DNA of 64,000 nucleotides from Bifidobacterium avesanii (GCF_009299475.1 NZ_WBSN01000004.1:62001-126000); one strand, 5' to 3'; counted from the stretch's first letter, positions 11,491-21,308 are shown. Notes: generated from the sequence alone by a model not told the origin. Numbers and translations are program-made.

Positions 11491-12084
11491 ATGAACGACA
11501 ACCTCGTACCCGAACCCACCCCGTCCGTCTTCGACGCGGTCAACGGCGTCCTCAAGGATGAGGAGGCCGCCCGCCGCGTGATGGCCAACCCGAACCTCGC
11601 GGCCGGATTCCCCGGCGGCCACCCCGCGCCCGAAGCCAAGGCGGACGCGTCCGGCGACCACGCGTGCGGCTGCGGCGGCGACCACGGCAAGTGCGGATGC
11701 CAGGACGACGAATCCGATCCCGACATCCCGCTCAAGGCCGTGGACGACATCGGCCGCGCCACCGCGCAGGACGTCAAGGAGGCGCTGCATCAGGTCATCG
11801 ATCCGGAGCTCGGCATCGACGTGATCGACCTCGGCCTCGTCTACGGCATCGAGATCGACGAGCTGGGCCGCGCCATCATCACCATGACGCTCACCACGCC
11901 CGCCTGCCCGCTCACCGACCTCATCGAGGACGAGTGCGCGAGCGTGCTGGCCGGTCTGGTCGAGGAGTTCTGCATCGACTGGACGTGGACGCCGCGCTGG
12001 ACCATGGCGAAGATCACCCCGGAGGGCCGCGAGCAGCTCGCCGCGCTGGGCTTCAACTTCGACGCCATGCCGTACCAGCAGTGA
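11491..12084 (+). CDS. sufT: SufT-like MIP18/DUF59 protein with an N-terminal Cys-rich insert
   Basis: Fe-S cluster maturation factor of the MIP18/DUF59 family, last gene of the operon. The conserved domain is residues about 90-197, with VIDPELGIDVIDLGLVYG and TTPACPLTDLI (conserved Cys). The first 80 residues are longer than usual and carry HACGCGGDHGKCGC (Cys 59, 61, 68 and 70, plus His 57 and 65), which looks able to bind metal or a cluster. It ends 33 bases before a bidirectional terminator. The domain call is firm; the role of the Cys-rich insert is unknown. Confidence 0.88.
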   Translation: MNDNLVPEPTPSVFDAVNGVLKDEEAARRVMANPNLAAGFPGGHPAPEAKADASGDHACGCGGDHGKCGCQDDESDPDIPLKAVDDIGRATAQDVKEALHQVIDPELGIDVIDLGLVYGIEIDELGRAIITMTLTTPACPLTDLIEDECASVLAGLVEEFCIDWTWTPRWTMAKITPEGREQLAALGFNFDAMPYQQ

Positions 12085-12117
12085 GGCTTCGCCGCAGGAT
12101 CTGAATGATCCGAACGG

Positions 12118-12167
12118 GCATGAAGAAGGCCGCCCCCGCAAATGTGCGGGAGCGGCCTTCTTCATGC
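12118..12167. terminator. Bidirectional terminator between suf operon and glgC
   Basis: Perfect 16-bp arms GCATGAAGAAGGCCGC (12118-12133) and its complement (12152-12167) around a smaller CCCGCA/TGCGGG stem. It sits between the convergent sufT and glgC stops and can serve both strands. Confidence 0.85.
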
Positions 12168-12187
12168 CCTGACGGCTTCGGAGGACG

Positions 12188-13432
12188 TCAGTCCTCGACG
12201 ATGGTGCCCTTCGGGACCACGGTGATGCCCTCGGGCGTGACCGTGAAGCCGCGCTCGATGTCGTGCTCGGTGTCGATGCCGACGGTCGAGTTCTCGGTGA
12301 GCACGACGTTCTTGTCCAGAATCGCCTTGTACACGCGGGCGCGGCGGTTGATCGTCACGTTGTCGAACAGGATCGAGTCGACGATCTGCGACCACGAGTG
12401 GATGCGCACGTTGGGGGAGAGCACCGAGTGGTGCACCTCGCCGCCGGAGACGATCACGCCGGGGGAGACGATCGAGTCGGTCGCGTGGCCCAGGCGGTCG
12501 CGGCCGGCGTGCACGAACTTGGCCGGCGGCAGGTTGCCGGACATGGTGTAGATCGGCCAGTCGAAGTTGTACAGGTTGAACTCCGGCACGTAGGCGATGA
12601 GGTCCATGTGCGCGTCGTAGAACTGCTTGATGGTGCCCACGTCGCGCCAGTAGGCGTGGTCGGTGGCGGTGGCGCCGGGAATCTCGTTGGTGGTGAAGTC
12701 GTAGACGCCGGCCTCGTGGCGGGCCGCGAAGTACGGGGCGATGTCGCCGCCCATGTCGTGCTTGGTGTCTTGCGCCTTCTCGTCCTTGGCGAGGGCGTCG
12801 AACAGGGCGTCCGTGTTGGCCACGTAGTTGCCCATGGAGGCGAGGATGGAGTTCGGGTCGTCCGGCAGGCCGACGGTGTGCTCCGGCTTCTCGTGGAAGT
12901 CCTTGATCATGTTCGGGTGGTCCGGGTCGACCTCGATCACGCCGAAGGACTTGGACGCCTCGATCGGCTGGCGGATGCCGGCCACGGTGAACTCGGCGCC
13001 GGAGTCGATGTGGGCCTGGACCATCTGCTGGAAGTCCATGCGGTAGACGTGGTCGGCGCCCACGATCACCACGATGTCCGGCTGCACGTCCTCGATGATG
13101 TTGATGGTCTGGTAGATGGCGTCGGCCGAGCCGAGGTACCAGTGCTTGCCGAGGCGCTGCTGCGCCGGCACGGGGGAGACGTAGTTGCCGAGCAGCGGGG
13201 AGAAGCGCCAGACCTGCGAGATGTGGCGGTCGAGCGAGTGGGACTTGTACTGCGTCAGCACGATGATGTGCTGGTAGCCCGAGTTCACGAGGTTGCTCAG
13301 CGGGAAGTCAACCAGACGGAACACGCCGCCGAACGGCACGGCCGGCTTTGCGCGGTCGCGGGTCAGCGGCATGAGGCGAGTGCCCTCGCCGCCGGCCAGA
13401 ACGATGGATAGAACTTTCGGATTCTTAGCCAT
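12188..13432 (-). CDS. glgC: Glucose-1-phosphate adenylyltransferase
   Basis: Makes ADP-glucose for glycogen synthesis. At 414 aa it has the normal length. The N-terminal nucleotidyltransferase domain has [21 protein letters not shown], the FLGSADAI-type region reads [11 protein letters not shown], and the catalytic region [11 protein letters not shown] is present. The C-terminal 120 residues are the left-handed beta-helix with allosteric sites. ATG at 13432, with GGAAGG just before it on the minus strand. No other glycogen gene is adjacent. Confidence 0.96.
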   Translation of the reverse strand: MAKNPKVLSIVLAGGEGTRLMPLTRDRAKPAVPFGGVFRLVDFPLSNLVNSGYQHIIVLTQYKSHSLDRHISQVWRFSPLLGNYVSPVPAQQRLGKHWYLGSADAIYQTINIIEDVQPDIVVIVGADHVYRMDFQQMVQAHIDSGAEFTVAGIRQPIEASKSFGVIEVDPDHPNMIKDFHEKPEHTVGLPDDPNSILASMGNYVANTDALFDALAKDEKAQDTKHDMGGDIAPYFAARHEAGVYDFTTNEIPGATATDHAYWRDVGTIKQFYDAHMDLIAYVPEFNLYNFDWPIYTMSGNLPPAKFVHAGRDRLGHATDSIVSPGVIVSGGEVHHSVLSPNVRIHSWSQIVDSILFDNVTINRRARVYKAILDKNVVLTENSTVGIDTEHDIERGFTVTPEGITVVPKGTIVED

Positions 13433-13567
13433 CAGATACCTTCCTTCGATTCAGTTGTGCATCGCATGCGCGACATGGTCACGGCCACCACCCCGTAGCA
13501 TCCTTGCCTCGGGGTGCTGTTACCAACATCATTGCATGGATGATTGACCGAACCGCGGAACGTGTGT

Positions 13568-14446
13568 CTAATTTTTTCGGCGTGTCGCCCAGAAGGCCAC
13601 GGCGCTGGAAGCGGCGACGTTCAGGCTGTCCACGTCGTGGCTCATGGGGATCTTGACCGTCAGATCGGCGTTCGCGATGGTGTGGCGGGATAAACCGTCG
13701 CCCTCGGTTCCGAAAATTAACGCAAGCTTTTCGATGTGGTCAGGCTCCGTTCGCCCGTTGTTCAGACGCCGCACGAGCTCGTCCATGGAGATCGAGTCGT
13801 CGGTGAGGGCCATGGCCACGGTCGTGAAGCCGAGCGCGCGCAGCTCCTCCAGCCCCCTCCACGGCCAGGCCCGCCGGTCCTCCCGGTCGCCGCCGCCGAT
13901 GCGCGTCCACGGCACCTGGAACACCGTGCCCATCGACACGCGGGCCGCGCGGCGGTACAGCGGGTCGCCGCAGGAGGGGGTCACCAGCACGGCGTCCACG
14001 TCCAGCGCGGCGGCCGAGCGCATGAGCGCGCCCACGTTGGTGTGGTCCACGATGTTCTCCATGACCGCCACGCGCGAGGCCCCGCGGCACACCTCCTCCA
14101 CGCTCGGCAGTGGCCAGCGGCGCATGGCGCTCAGCGCGCCGCGGTGCAGTCGGTACCCGGTCAGGCCCCGGAGCTGCTCGGGCGTGGCCACGTAGACCGG
14201 CACGTCCGGTCCCCAGTGCTCGTCGATGAAGGTGAACTCGTCGGCCATGCCGTGGATCCACGGCTCCTCGACGAGCAGCGAGATCGGCTCGCGCCCGGCG
14301 GCCAGCGCGCGGTCGATGACCTTGGGGGACTCGGCGATGAACAGGCCCTTGGCCGGTTCGAGCCGGTTGCGCAGCTGCATTTCCGTGAGGTTCGTGTAGG
14401 CGGCGACGCGTTCGTCGTCGATGGAGTCGATGGTGATGAAGCGCAT
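13568..14446 (-). CDS. SpoU/TrmH-family RNA 2'-O-methyltransferase
   Basis: S-adenosylmethionine-dependent ribose methylase of tRNA or rRNA. 292 aa. The C-terminal SPOUT domain has the three family motifs: NVGALMRSA (motif 1, near residue 140), LIFGTEGDGLS (motif 2) and IPMSHDVDSLNVAASSAVAFW (motif 3, knot). The N-terminal part (AYTNLTEMQLRNRLEPAKGLFIAESPKVI) is the substrate-binding extension seen in 23S rRNA and tRNA enzymes. The exact target RNA cannot be told from sequence. The next feature on the minus strand, upstream of its start, is tRNA-Leu. Confidence 0.9.
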   Translation of the reverse strand: MRFITIDSIDDERVAAYTNLTEMQLRNRLEPAKGLFIAESPKVIDRALAAGREPISLLVEEPWIHGMADEFTFIDEHWGPDVPVYVATPEQLRGLTGYRLHRGALSAMRRWPLPSVEEVCRGASRVAVMENIVDHTNVGALMRSAAALDVDAVLVTPSCGDPLYRRAARVSMGTVFQVPWTRIGGGDREDRRAWPWRGLEELRALGFTTVAMALTDDSISMDELVRRLNNGRTEPDHIEKLALIFGTEGDGLSRHTIANADLTVKIPMSHDVDSLNVAASSAVAFWATRRKN

Positions 14447-14500
14447 GTTCCTGAAACTTTCGTGACCGGACTGTCGTGATAACTGTCGTGAATAACAAAA

Positions 14501-14526
14501 AAGACCCTTGGCGAACCAAGGGTCTT
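14501..14526 (-). terminator. Terminator of tRNA-Leu
   Basis: AAGACCCTTGG-cgaa-CCAAGGGTCTT hairpin. On the minus strand it is followed by a T run (six A on the plus strand just left of it). It lies directly after the 3' end of the minus-strand tRNA. Confidence 0.8.
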
Positions 14527-14531
14527 GTCTG

Positions 14532-14620
14532 TGCCCGAGACGGGACTTGAACCCGTACGGTCGTTAAAAAATAACCACTAGCACCTCAAGCTAGCGCGTC
14601 TACCATTCCGCCACCCGGGC
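14532..14620 (-). tRNA. tRNA-Leu (anticodon GAG)
   Basis: On the minus strand the sequence begins GCCCGGGTGGCGGAATGG and ends with a T-arm (GGGTTCAAGTCCC) and CTCGGGCA, giving a paired acceptor stem. The anticodon arm reads GCTAGC-TTGAGGT-GCTAGT, so the anticodon is GAG (reads CUC and CUU). The long variable arm (TGGTTATTTTTTAACGACC) is typical of class II leucine tRNA. The 3' CCA is not encoded. Confidence 0.95.
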
Positions 14621-14724
14621 AGGTGTCGTTTGGACAACGAGATGTAACTTTAACACGGGAGCCGTCTCGCGCAACCTCGGCGTGTCGTGGTGGCGACGCC
14701 GCCGCGCCGTGTAGCCTTGGGACC

Positions 14725-15519
14725 ATGACGAATGCCCTGTTTCTCTTCGATCCGGCGGCCGAGGGCGTGCCGGTGAACGCCGACGAGCTCCACACCGGAT
14801 GGACGCTCACCCTGCCCGCGGACGTGCGACGCCACGCCCTCAAGTCCATGCGCATCGGCGTGGGGGAGGAGCTCCAGCTCTCCGACGGCCGCGGCCTGCG
14901 CCTGGGCGCGGTGGTGGACGACGCGGAGGCCGGCGTGGTGCACGTCACCTCCGTGGGCCGCGAGCCGGAGCCGGTCACGCGGCTGGCGCTCGTGCAGGCG
15001 CTCGCCAAGCAGGGGCGCGACGAGGAGGCGGTCGACGCGTCCACGCAGATCGGCGTGGACGAGGTGGTCCCGTGGCAGGCCGACCGGTCGATCGTCAAGT
15101 GGAAGGACGGCAAGGCCGACCGCAAGTGGGCCGCGGTGATCGACGCCGCCACCGAGCAGTCCCGCCGCGCGTGGCGTCCCGTGCTCGCCGAGCGGGTGAA
15201 CAGCAAGGGCGTCGTGGCGATCTGCCGCCGGGCCTGCGTGCACGGGGACGTGGTGGTGGTGCTCCACCAGGACGCCAACGAGACGTGGGACGGCGTGGAG
15301 GAGGCCGTGCGGGCGCTGTCCGACCGGTGCCTCGAAGACGGCCGGCCGCGCACGGTGTACGTGGTCGTGGGGCCGGAGGGCGGCATCAGCGAGGACGAGG
15401 TGGCCGCGTTCAAGGCGGCGGGCGCGCTGGTGTGCGTGCTCGGGCGCAACATCCTCAGGGCCGCGACGGCCGGTCCGGTCGCCCTGTCCCTGCTCTCCCG
15501 CGCGCTGGGGCGGTTCTAG
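14725..15519 (+). CDS. rsmE: 16S rRNA (uracil-1498-N3) methyltransferase
   Basis: Methylates U1498 of 16S rRNA. 264 aa, normal size. The SPOUT-fold C-terminal half has [15 protein letters not shown] and [16 protein letters not shown] (binding of S-adenosylmethionine). The N-terminal PUA-like part has [23 protein letters not shown]. The ATG at 14725 is the first that leaves the conserved N-terminus (FLFDP) intact. It is followed on the same strand by HIT, phoH, ybeY and era, a ribosome-maturation neighbourhood. Confidence 0.93.
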   Translation: MTNALFLFDPAAEGVPVNADELHTGWTLTLPADVRRHALKSMRIGVGEELQLSDGRGLRLGAVVDDAEAGVVHVTSVGREPEPVTRLALVQALAKQGRDEEAVDASTQIGVDEVVPWQADRSIVKWKDGKADRKWAAVIDAATEQSRRAWRPVLAERVNSKGVVAICRRACVHGDVVVVLHQDANETWDGVEEAVRALSDRCLEDGRPRTVYVVVGPEGGISEDEVAAFKAAGALVCVLGRNILRAATAGPVALSLLSRALGRF

Positions 15520-15573
15520 CCCTCGGCCTAGCATGGGAGGCGAGAACGTCATGCCAATCATCGAAGGAGCGTC

Positions 15574-15912
15574 ATGAGCGAAGCCAACGACTGCCTGTTC
15601 TGCAAGATCATCGCCGGGGACATCCCGAGCGCCAAGGTGTACGAGGACGAGACCACCTACGCCTTCAAGGACATCAACCCCAAGGCGAAGGTCCACGTGC
15701 TCGTCGTCCCCAAGACGCACTACGCGAACGTGGCGGAGCTCGCCAAGGCGGATCCGGCCGAGCTGGCGCACATCGCCGAGGTGGCCCAGTCCATCGCGTC
15801 CGACCAGTACAACGGCTCGTTCCGCCTGGTGTTCAACACCGGCCTCGACGCGGGGCAGACCGTGTTCCACGTGCACGCCCACGTGCTCACCGGCGAGACG
15901 CTCGACGAGTAG
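15574..15912 (+). CDS. HIT-family nucleotide hydrolase/transferase
   Basis: Histidine triad protein acting on nucleoside phosphoramidates or dinucleotides. At 112 aa it is a compact Hint-type protein with [12 protein letters not shown] at the N-terminus and the triad HVHAHVL near residue 100. The ATG follows GAAGGAG. It ends 8 bases before phoH, so the two are probably co-transcribed. Natural substrate unknown. Confidence 0.93.
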   Translation: MSEANDCLFCKIIAGDIPSAKVYEDETTYAFKDINPKAKVHVLVVPKTHYANVAELAKADPAELAHIAEVAQSIASDQYNGSFRLVFNTGLDAGQTVFHVHAHVLTGETLDE

Positions 15913-15920
15913 GGCGCTTC

Positions 15921-17081
15921 GTGGCCACGACGACACGCACCATCACCCTGCCGCCGGAGCTTGACCCGGTGGCCGTGCTCGGCCCGGTGGATCAGGTGAT
16001 CCGCGAGGTCGAGCGGGCGTTCCCGGACCTGACGATCATCGTGCGCGGCAACCGCATCGCGATCATGAGCCACTCCAAGGCCACCGAGGCGCAGGCCTCG
16101 CAGGCCGAGGACGTGGTCGAGACGATCATCCAGGCCGCCTACGACGCGCCCATGGACGCCGACACCGTCCGCCGCATGATCGACAAGAACGCGCTGCGCA
16201 ACGGCCAGCACGCCCGCGCCGCGCAGTCCCGCGGCCCGCGGTTCCACACCGTGGGGGACGGGCGGGCCCCCGACGCTGCCCATGCGTCCGACGCCGCGCG
16301 GATCTCGCAGAAGGAGCCGGACGGACGCCGCCGCCCGCAGGTGCCCGGCGTGATCACCTACGCGCTCGGCGTGCCCGTGCGCGCCAAGACCGCCGGCCAG
16401 ATCGCCTACCTCAACGCCATCGAACGGCACACCATCACGTTCGCGATCGGCCCCGCCGGCACCGGCAAGACGTACCTCGCCGTCGCCAAGGCCGTCGCCG
16501 CGTTCCAGGACCGCCGCATCCGCCGCATCATCCTGACGCGCCCCGCCGTGGAGGCCGGCGAGAACCTCGGCTTCCTGCCCGGCACGCTCAACGAGAAGGT
16601 GGACCCGTACCTGCGCCCGCTGTACGACGCGCTGTCCGACATGCTCGGCGCCGACCAGCTGCGCCGCTTCATGGACGACGGGACCATCGAGGTCGCCCCG
16701 CTCGCGTACATGCGCGGCCGCACCCTCAACGACGCCTTCGTCATCCTCGACGAGGCGCAGAACACCACCGAGCAGCAGATGAAGATGTTCCTCACCCGCC
16801 TCGGGTTCAACACCAAGATGGTCATCACCGGCGACGTCTCGCAGGTCGACCTCACCGTCACGCGCTCCGGGCTGGCCACCATCGAGGGCATCCTCGGCGG
16901 CATCGACGACATCGCGTTCGCCCACCTCGGCGCGGACGACGTGGTGCGCCACCGTCTCGTCGGCGAGATCGTCGAGGCGTACGACCGGCACGTCGCGATC
17001 GCGGGGGACCACAGCCGCGAGGCCGCGCGCGGGCGCCGCCGGACGGGCCGCGAGGGCCGTGGCGGCGACGGGCAAGAATGA
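15921..17081 (+). CDS. phoH: PhoH-like ATPase
   Basis: Cytosolic P-loop ATPase of the PhoH family, commonly found beside ybeY and linked to RNA metabolism. 386 aa from the GTG at 15921. An N-terminal KH-like segment is followed by a variable linker (about 90-140), then Walker [27 protein letters not shown] and Walker [11 protein letters not shown] with [10 protein letters not shown] and [10 protein letters not shown]. The start is chosen because it follows HIT closely and because the next frame-compatible Met would remove the KH-like part. A Gly/Arg-rich tail ends the protein. Confidence 0.9.
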   Translation: MATTTRTITLPPELDPVAVLGPVDQVIREVERAFPDLTIIVRGNRIAIMSHSKATEAQASQAEDVVETIIQAAYDAPMDADTVRRMIDKNALRNGQHARAAQSRGPRFHTVGDGRAPDAAHASDAARISQKEPDGRRRPQVPGVITYALGVPVRAKTAGQIAYLNAIERHTITFAIGPAGTGKTYLAVAKAVAAFQDRRIRRIILTRPAVEAGENLGFLPGTLNEKVDPYLRPLYDALSDMLGADQLRRFMDDGTIEVAPLAYMRGRTLNDAFVILDEAQNTTEQQMKMFLTRLGFNTKMVITGDVSQVDLTVTRSGLATIEGILGGIDDIAFAHLGADDVVRHRLVGEIVEAYDRHVAIAGDHSREAARGRRRTGREGRGGDGQE

Positions 17082-17154
17082 CGGACAAGACAGCCAAGAC
17101 AGCAGACAGCCAAGACACACCTGACACCTATGACACACGGGAGGACGAACGCCG

Positions 17155-17679
17155 ATGAGCGTTGACGTGACCAACGAGACCGCCTGGAGCATCGATCCCA
17201 AGACGTTCTCCGATCTGGGCATCTGGGTCATGGACCAGATGCGCGTGAGCACCCAGTCGGACCTGACGATCATCTTCAGCGACCCCGAGCCGATCGCCGA
17301 GCTGCACATGCGCTGGATGAGCCTCGAGGGGCCCACCGACGTGATGAGCTTCCCCATGGACGAGCTGCGCCCCGGCGACGGCAAGACCGTCATGGAGGGT
17401 GTGCTCGGCGACATCGTCATCTGCCCGTACGTGGCGGCGCAGCAGGCCGCGGCGGCCGGGCACTCCACCATGGAGGAGATGATGCTCCTGACCATCCACG
17501 GCATCCTGCACCTGCTCGGCTATGACCACGTCACCCCGGAGCAGGAGCGCCAGATGTTCGGCCTGCAGCGCCAGCTGCTGCTCACCTTCCTCGCCCTGCG
17601 CTCCGGCCCGCTGCCGCAGGCCCTCCTGCCCGCCGGCAACCCGGACCTCATGGCGCAATATGACAAGAGCGGCCGGTAG
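17155..17679 (+). CDS. ybeY: Endoribonuclease YbeY
   Basis: Zinc endoribonuclease for 16S rRNA 3'-end maturation and ribosome quality control. 174 aa. It has the family blocks [20 protein letters not shown] and the metal motif [17 protein letters not shown] precedes the ATG. It lies between phoH and the CBS-domain gene, the usual order in actinobacteria. Confidence 0.95.
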   Translation: MSVDVTNETAWSIDPKTFSDLGIWVMDQMRVSTQSDLTIIFSDPEPIAELHMRWMSLEGPTDVMSFPMDELRPGDGKTVMEGVLGDIVICPYVAAQQAAAAGHSTMEEMMLLTIHGILHLLGYDHVTPEQERQMFGLQRQLLLTFLALRSGPLPQALLPAGNPDLMAQYDKSGR

Positions 17680-17742
17680 TCTGGTGCCCAGCCGGACTTC
17701 GATCCGGCCGACGAATCACGCATTTTGGAGTTGACGAACCAC

Positions 17743-19173
17743 TTGATAGACATAGACCCCTCGTTTCTGGTCCTGATCGCCGCGCTGGCGGTCGTCGCCG
17801 CGCTGCTGGTGTGGCTGTCCCTGTCCATGGCGTCGGCGGAGGGCGCCGTCTCGCGCGTCACGCGGGCGAGCCTCAACAACCTCACGCTCGAGCTGCAGAC
17901 CGACTCCGAGCTCTCGCAGTTCAACCGCATGAAGAAGATCGACGCGATCCACCACGTGCAGCGCTACATCGTGGACCGTTCCGCCACGGCCGGCTCGTGC
18001 GCGTTCTTCCGCATCGTGTGCAACGTGATGGACGGCGTGCTCGTCGCCTGCATCGCCGCGCTGCTGGACGCGCCGCTGTGGGCGCAGGTGCTCGCCGGAT
18101 TCGTGTTCGCGCTCGTCGTGGGCGTGCTGTCCGTGCTGCTGCGGCCGCGCATGAGCGGGTCGTTCAAGCCGCTGGACGCCATGCTGCGCCACCACCGCAT
18201 CGTGGGCGTGGCCGTGGCCCTGACGCCGTTCGCCCGCATCGGCTCGGACGCCGTGAACAAGCGCGTGGCCCGCGAAGCCGAGCTGTCCGACGACGAGGAG
18301 CTCGAGAAGCTCCAGCGTGAGCAGGGGCGCGCGACCATCGACCGCCTGGCCGAAAGCGGCGAGGTGGACCCCGAGGTCTCCGAGATGCTGCGCAACGTGC
18401 TCACCCTGTCCGAGACGCTCACGCGCGAGATCATGGTGCCGCGCACGGACATGATCTGCATCGAGAAGGGCCAGTCCCTCGGCGCCATGCTCAAGCTGTG
18501 CTCGCGCTCCGGGTTCTCCCGCGTGCCGGTCATCGGCGACGACGTGGACGACCTCATCGGCATCGCCTACCTCAAGGACGCGGTGCGCGCCACGGCGTTC
18601 AACACCTCCGCCCTGACCCGCCCGGTCGACTCGATCGTGCGCGAGCCGCTGCTCGTGCCCGAGTCCAAGCCGGTGGACGACCTGTTCCACCAGATGCAGA
18701 AGCAGCGCCAGCACGTCGCCGTCGTCGTGGACGAATACGGCGGCATCGCGGGCCTCGTCACCATCGAGGACACCATCGAGCAGATCGTGGGCGAACTCGA
18801 GGACGAGCATGACCGCACCCAGCACGCCGAGCCCGTGAAGGTCGGCGACCGCAAGTGGAAGCTGCCCGCGCGCACGCCCATCGCGGACCTCGAGGAGATG
18901 TTCGAGATCGACATGGACGAGGACGACGTGGACACCGTCTACGGCCTGCTCACCAAGGCGCTCGGCCGCGTGCCGATCGTCGGCGCCTCGGCCGTCACCC
19001 GCGGGCTCAAGCTCACCGCCGTGGACTCGGCCGGCCGCCGCAAGAAGGTCTCGACCATCCTCGTCGAGCCCGCCGGGTTGAATGATGAATCCGAAACCGA
19101 GCGAGACGCCCGCCATGACTCCCATCACGACGCGGACGACGACGAGACGCCAAAGGAGAACCATGACCGCTGA
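17743..19173 (+). CDS. CNNM/CorC-type membrane protein with CBS domains (hemolysin-like)
   Basis: Membrane protein of the CNNM/CorC family, linked to divalent cation (Mg/Co) handling. It has an N-terminal transmembrane DUF21-like domain (to about residue 170), paired CBS domains (TREIMVPRTDMICIEKGQ and VVDEYGGIAGLVTIEDTIEQIVGE), and a C-terminal transporter-associated domain (VYGLLTKALGRVP). No ATG is available at the N-terminus; TTG codons at 17725, 17731 and 17743 are in frame. GGAG at 17727-17730 suggests 17743. Its 3' end overlaps era by 11 bases. Confidence 0.9.
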   Translation: MIDIDPSFLVLIAALAVVAALLVWLSLSMASAEGAVSRVTRASLNNLTLELQTDSELSQFNRMKKIDAIHHVQRYIVDRSATAGSCAFFRIVCNVMDGVLVACIAALLDAPLWAQVLAGFVFALVVGVLSVLLRPRMSGSFKPLDAMLRHHRIVGVAVALTPFARIGSDAVNKRVAREAELSDDEELEKLQREQGRATIDRLAESGEVDPEVSEMLRNVLTLSETLTREIMVPRTDMICIEKGQSLGAMLKLCSRSGFSRVPVIGDDVDDLIGIAYLKDAVRATAFNTSALTRPVDSIVREPLLVPESKPVDDLFHQMQKQRQHVAVVVDEYGGIAGLVTIEDTIEQIVGELEDEHDRTQHAEPVKVGDRKWKLPARTPIADLEEMFEIDMDEDDVDTVYGLLTKALGRVPIVGASAVTRGLKLTAVDSAGRRKKVSTILVEPAGLNDESETERDARHDSHHDADDDETPKENHDR

Positions 19174-20128
19174 GACCGCCGACGAGACCCCGTACCGTTC
19201 CGGATTCGTGGCCGTGGTGGGCCGCCCGAACGTGGGCAAGTCCACGCTCATCAACGCGCTGATCGGCACGCAGATCGCCATCGCGTCGTCCCGTCCGGAG
19301 ACCACGCGCAAGGCCATCCGCGGCATCCTCACCACCGAGCACGCCCAGCTCGTGCTCGTGGACACCCCCGGCATCCACCGCCCGCGCACCCTGCTCGGCC
19401 AGCGCCTCAACGACGTGGTCGACGAGTCCCTCGCGGACGTGGACGAGGTGGCGTTCCTACTGCCCGGCGACCAGAAGATCGGCCCCGGCGACAAGCGCAT
19501 CCTGTCCCGCCTGCGCTCCGACTTCGCCACCAAGAACGAGGACGGCACGTGGAAGTGGAAGGTCCCGCTGGTCGCCATCGTCACCAAGATCGACACGCTG
19601 GGCCGCGACGAGCTGGTCGCCAAGCTCATCGAGGTCAACGAGTTCGCCGACTTCGCGGACATCGTGCCCGTCAGCGCCCTCAAGGACGACAACCTCGCCG
19701 AGGTGCGCAACGTGCTCATCGAGCACACGCCGGAGGGCCCGCAGATGTACCCCGACGACCAGGTCAGCGAGGAGCGCCCGGAGGACACCATCGCCGAGCT
19801 CATCCGCGGCGCGTTCCTCGAGACGCTGGACGACGAGCTGCCGCACTCCCTCGCCGTGGTGGTGGACTCCATCGACTACCCGTCCGACAACGAGACCGGT
19901 GCGGCGTACGACGGCAAGGCGCTGGTGAGCGTGTCCATCTACGTGGAGCGCGACTCGCAGAAGCCCATCATCATCGGCAAGGGCGCCTCGAACCTCGTGG
20001 CCGTCAAGAAGAAGCTGCGCACGCCGGTCAACCGCATCGTCGGCTGCAAGGCCAAGCTCGACCTGCACGTCAAGGTCGCCAAGGGCTGGCAGTCCGACCC
20101 CAAGCAGCTCGAAAAGCTCGGGTTCTAG
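19163..20128 (+). CDS. era: GTPase Era
   Basis: Essential GTPase that binds the 16S rRNA 3' end during 30S assembly. 321 aa. It has G1 GRPNVGKST, G3 DTPGIHRP and G4 TKID, then the C-terminal KH domain ending in NRIVGCKAKLDLHVKVAKGW. Start ATG at 19163 with AAAGGAGAA before it, inside the end of the CBS gene, implying translational coupling. It closes the rsmE-HIT-phoH-ybeY-CBS-era run. Confidence 0.96.
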   Translation: MTAETADETPYRSGFVAVVGRPNVGKSTLINALIGTQIAIASSRPETTRKAIRGILTTEHAQLVLVDTPGIHRPRTLLGQRLNDVVDESLADVDEVAFLLPGDQKIGPGDKRILSRLRSDFATKNEDGTWKWKVPLVAIVTKIDTLGRDELVAKLIEVNEFADFADIVPVSALKDDNLAEVRNVLIEHTPEGPQMYPDDQVSEERPEDTIAELIRGAFLETLDDELPHSLAVVVDSIDYPSDNETGAAYDGKALVSVSIYVERDSQKPIIIGKGASNLVAVKKKLRTPVNRIVGCKAKLDLHVKVAKGWQSDPKQLEKLGF

Positions 20129-20148
20129 CACCGCTTCGGCTGTCTGCC

Positions 20149-20196
20149 CGGTCGGAACGGACGTTTTCGACGCGGAAATCGTCCGTTTCAACCGGG
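20149..20196. repeat. Left palindrome flanking nuclease copy B
   Basis: An imperfect palindrome of about 48 bp with arms CCGGTCGGAACGGACG and CGTCCGTTTCAACCGG. It overlaps the last three codons of the minus-strand nuclease gene (stop at 20188-20190). The reverse complement of this block is repeated on the other side of the gene at 21236-21283; the shared part includes CGGTCGGAACGGACGTTTTC. Confidence 0.8.
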
Positions 20197-21180
20197 CCAA
20201 ACGCCGAGGCGCCGCCTGATGCCCTCATCCATCGGCACCCGGTACTCGTCCAGCAGACGCAGCAGCTCGCCCGTTTCGTTGAGGTTGCCGTAAAACAGGC
20301 GGAACACGTCGATGCCCTGCGATCCGAGGCATTCGGCGCGTCGGCGTTCCTCCGCGACCACTTGGCGCACGTCCCGGTTTCCGATCATCGCCGGGTCGAC
20401 GTATTTGCGCGTGCCGTCGAACTCGCAGGCCACATATGATCCATCGTCGCGGGTCCACAGCATGTCCGGCCGGTGCGTCCGTCCCGGAACGTCGACGCAC
20501 GGCACGGGGACCTGCAACCGCGGTCTGGCGCAGCCGCACTCGTACAGGGCGCCGCGGCATTGCGACTCGCCGCCGTTCTCGCTCGCCCCGTCCGCCAGCA
20601 GCAGCACCTGTTCCGCCTTGTCCCACCGTGCTTCGCGGCGCTGACCGCGGCAGAATCGCAGCAGCCGCGGGGCGTCGGTCCTGCCCAGACGGATCGCCGA
20701 ATCCGCGAATCCCAGCGAGTAGCTGGGCAGGAACCGGATGACGCAGTCGAACACGGTGCTTTCCACGCTGGTGACGTTGATGCCGTCGACGCGCACGACG
20801 TCGGGGCGCGTGCGGCACAGGTCAACGAGGCCGCTTCGTTTGGGCGGATTCCACGCGTCGGGGGATATCACCCGGCAGATGGCGCGGGAAAGCGGATAGG
20901 GGCAGTCGAGCCCGTGCACCAGTGCCGCGGAGGGCCCGCCGAAGATCCAATGGGGATGCAGCGACGACAGCGTGCGGATGATGTGCAGGGCGCGTTCGTT
21001 GGGATTGAGCGAACGCCAGTGTGAGGCCTCGGCGTACATGCCGCGAAACGGTCTGACGACGGTTCCAGCGGACAGACGGCGGCCGAAAGCCTTGCGCGTC
21101 GCCTCATCGGCGGGAACGGCGCACCGGCCGCATGACCGTGCCTCGGCGAGCAGGGATTGAGCCTCATGATGAACGGGCAT
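20188..21180 (-). CDS. Predicted AbiEi-like / DUF559-like nuclease, copy B
   Basis: A 330-aa protein, paralogue of the genes at 2.8, 41.5 and 59.6 kb but clearly more diverged. It keeps the shared C-terminal pattern ENGGES, then RPDMLW, VACEFDG..KY and AEERRRAE, consistent with a PD-(D/E)XK-like nuclease core. The N-terminal half has CGRCAVPADEATRKAFGRRL and FRGMYAEASHWRSLNPNERALHIIRTL, the region shared with AbiEi-type proteins. ATG at 21180, with AAAGG seven bases ahead. It is bracketed by a pair of inverted palindromes and inserted between era and fadD. Biochemical function unproven. Confidence 0.7.
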   Translation of the reverse strand: MPVHHEAQSLLAEARSCGRCAVPADEATRKAFGRRLSAGTVVRPFRGMYAEASHWRSLNPNERALHIIRTLSSLHPHWIFGGPSAALVHGLDCPYPLSRAICRVISPDAWNPPKRSGLVDLCRTRPDVVRVDGINVTSVESTVFDCVIRFLPSYSLGFADSAIRLGRTDAPRLLRFCRGQRREARWDKAEQVLLLADGASENGGESQCRGALYECGCARPRLQVPVPCVDVPGRTHRPDMLWTRDDGSYVACEFDGTRKYVDPAMIGNRDVRQVVAEERRRAECLGSQGIDVFRLFYGNLNETGELLRLLDEYRVPMDEGIRRRLGVWPG

Positions 21181-21235
21181 GACGGGACCTTTCAAACAGC
21201 ATCCCTCGAACACCCATCGTAGCAAACGAAATTAC

Positions 21236-21283
21236 CCGGTCGAAACGGACGAATTCGACACCGAAAACGTCCGTTCCGACCGA
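21236..21283. repeat. Right palindrome flanking nuclease copy B
   Basis: An imperfect palindrome with arms CCGGTCGAAACGGACG and CGTCCGTTCCGACCGA. It is the inverted counterpart of 20149-20196. It lies 55 bases upstream of the copy B start codon and 26 bases before the fadD stop, so it could also affect either gene's transcript. Confidence 0.8.
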
Positions 21284-21308
21284 GCAAACCGGGGAACGCG
21301 CAGGCGCG

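Noticed and set aside
9484..12165. 893-codon minus-strand open frame opposite sufS-sufU-sufT
   Set aside because: A shadow of high-GC coding on the other strand: biased composition rich in Val, His, Arg and Gly, and no family resemblance.
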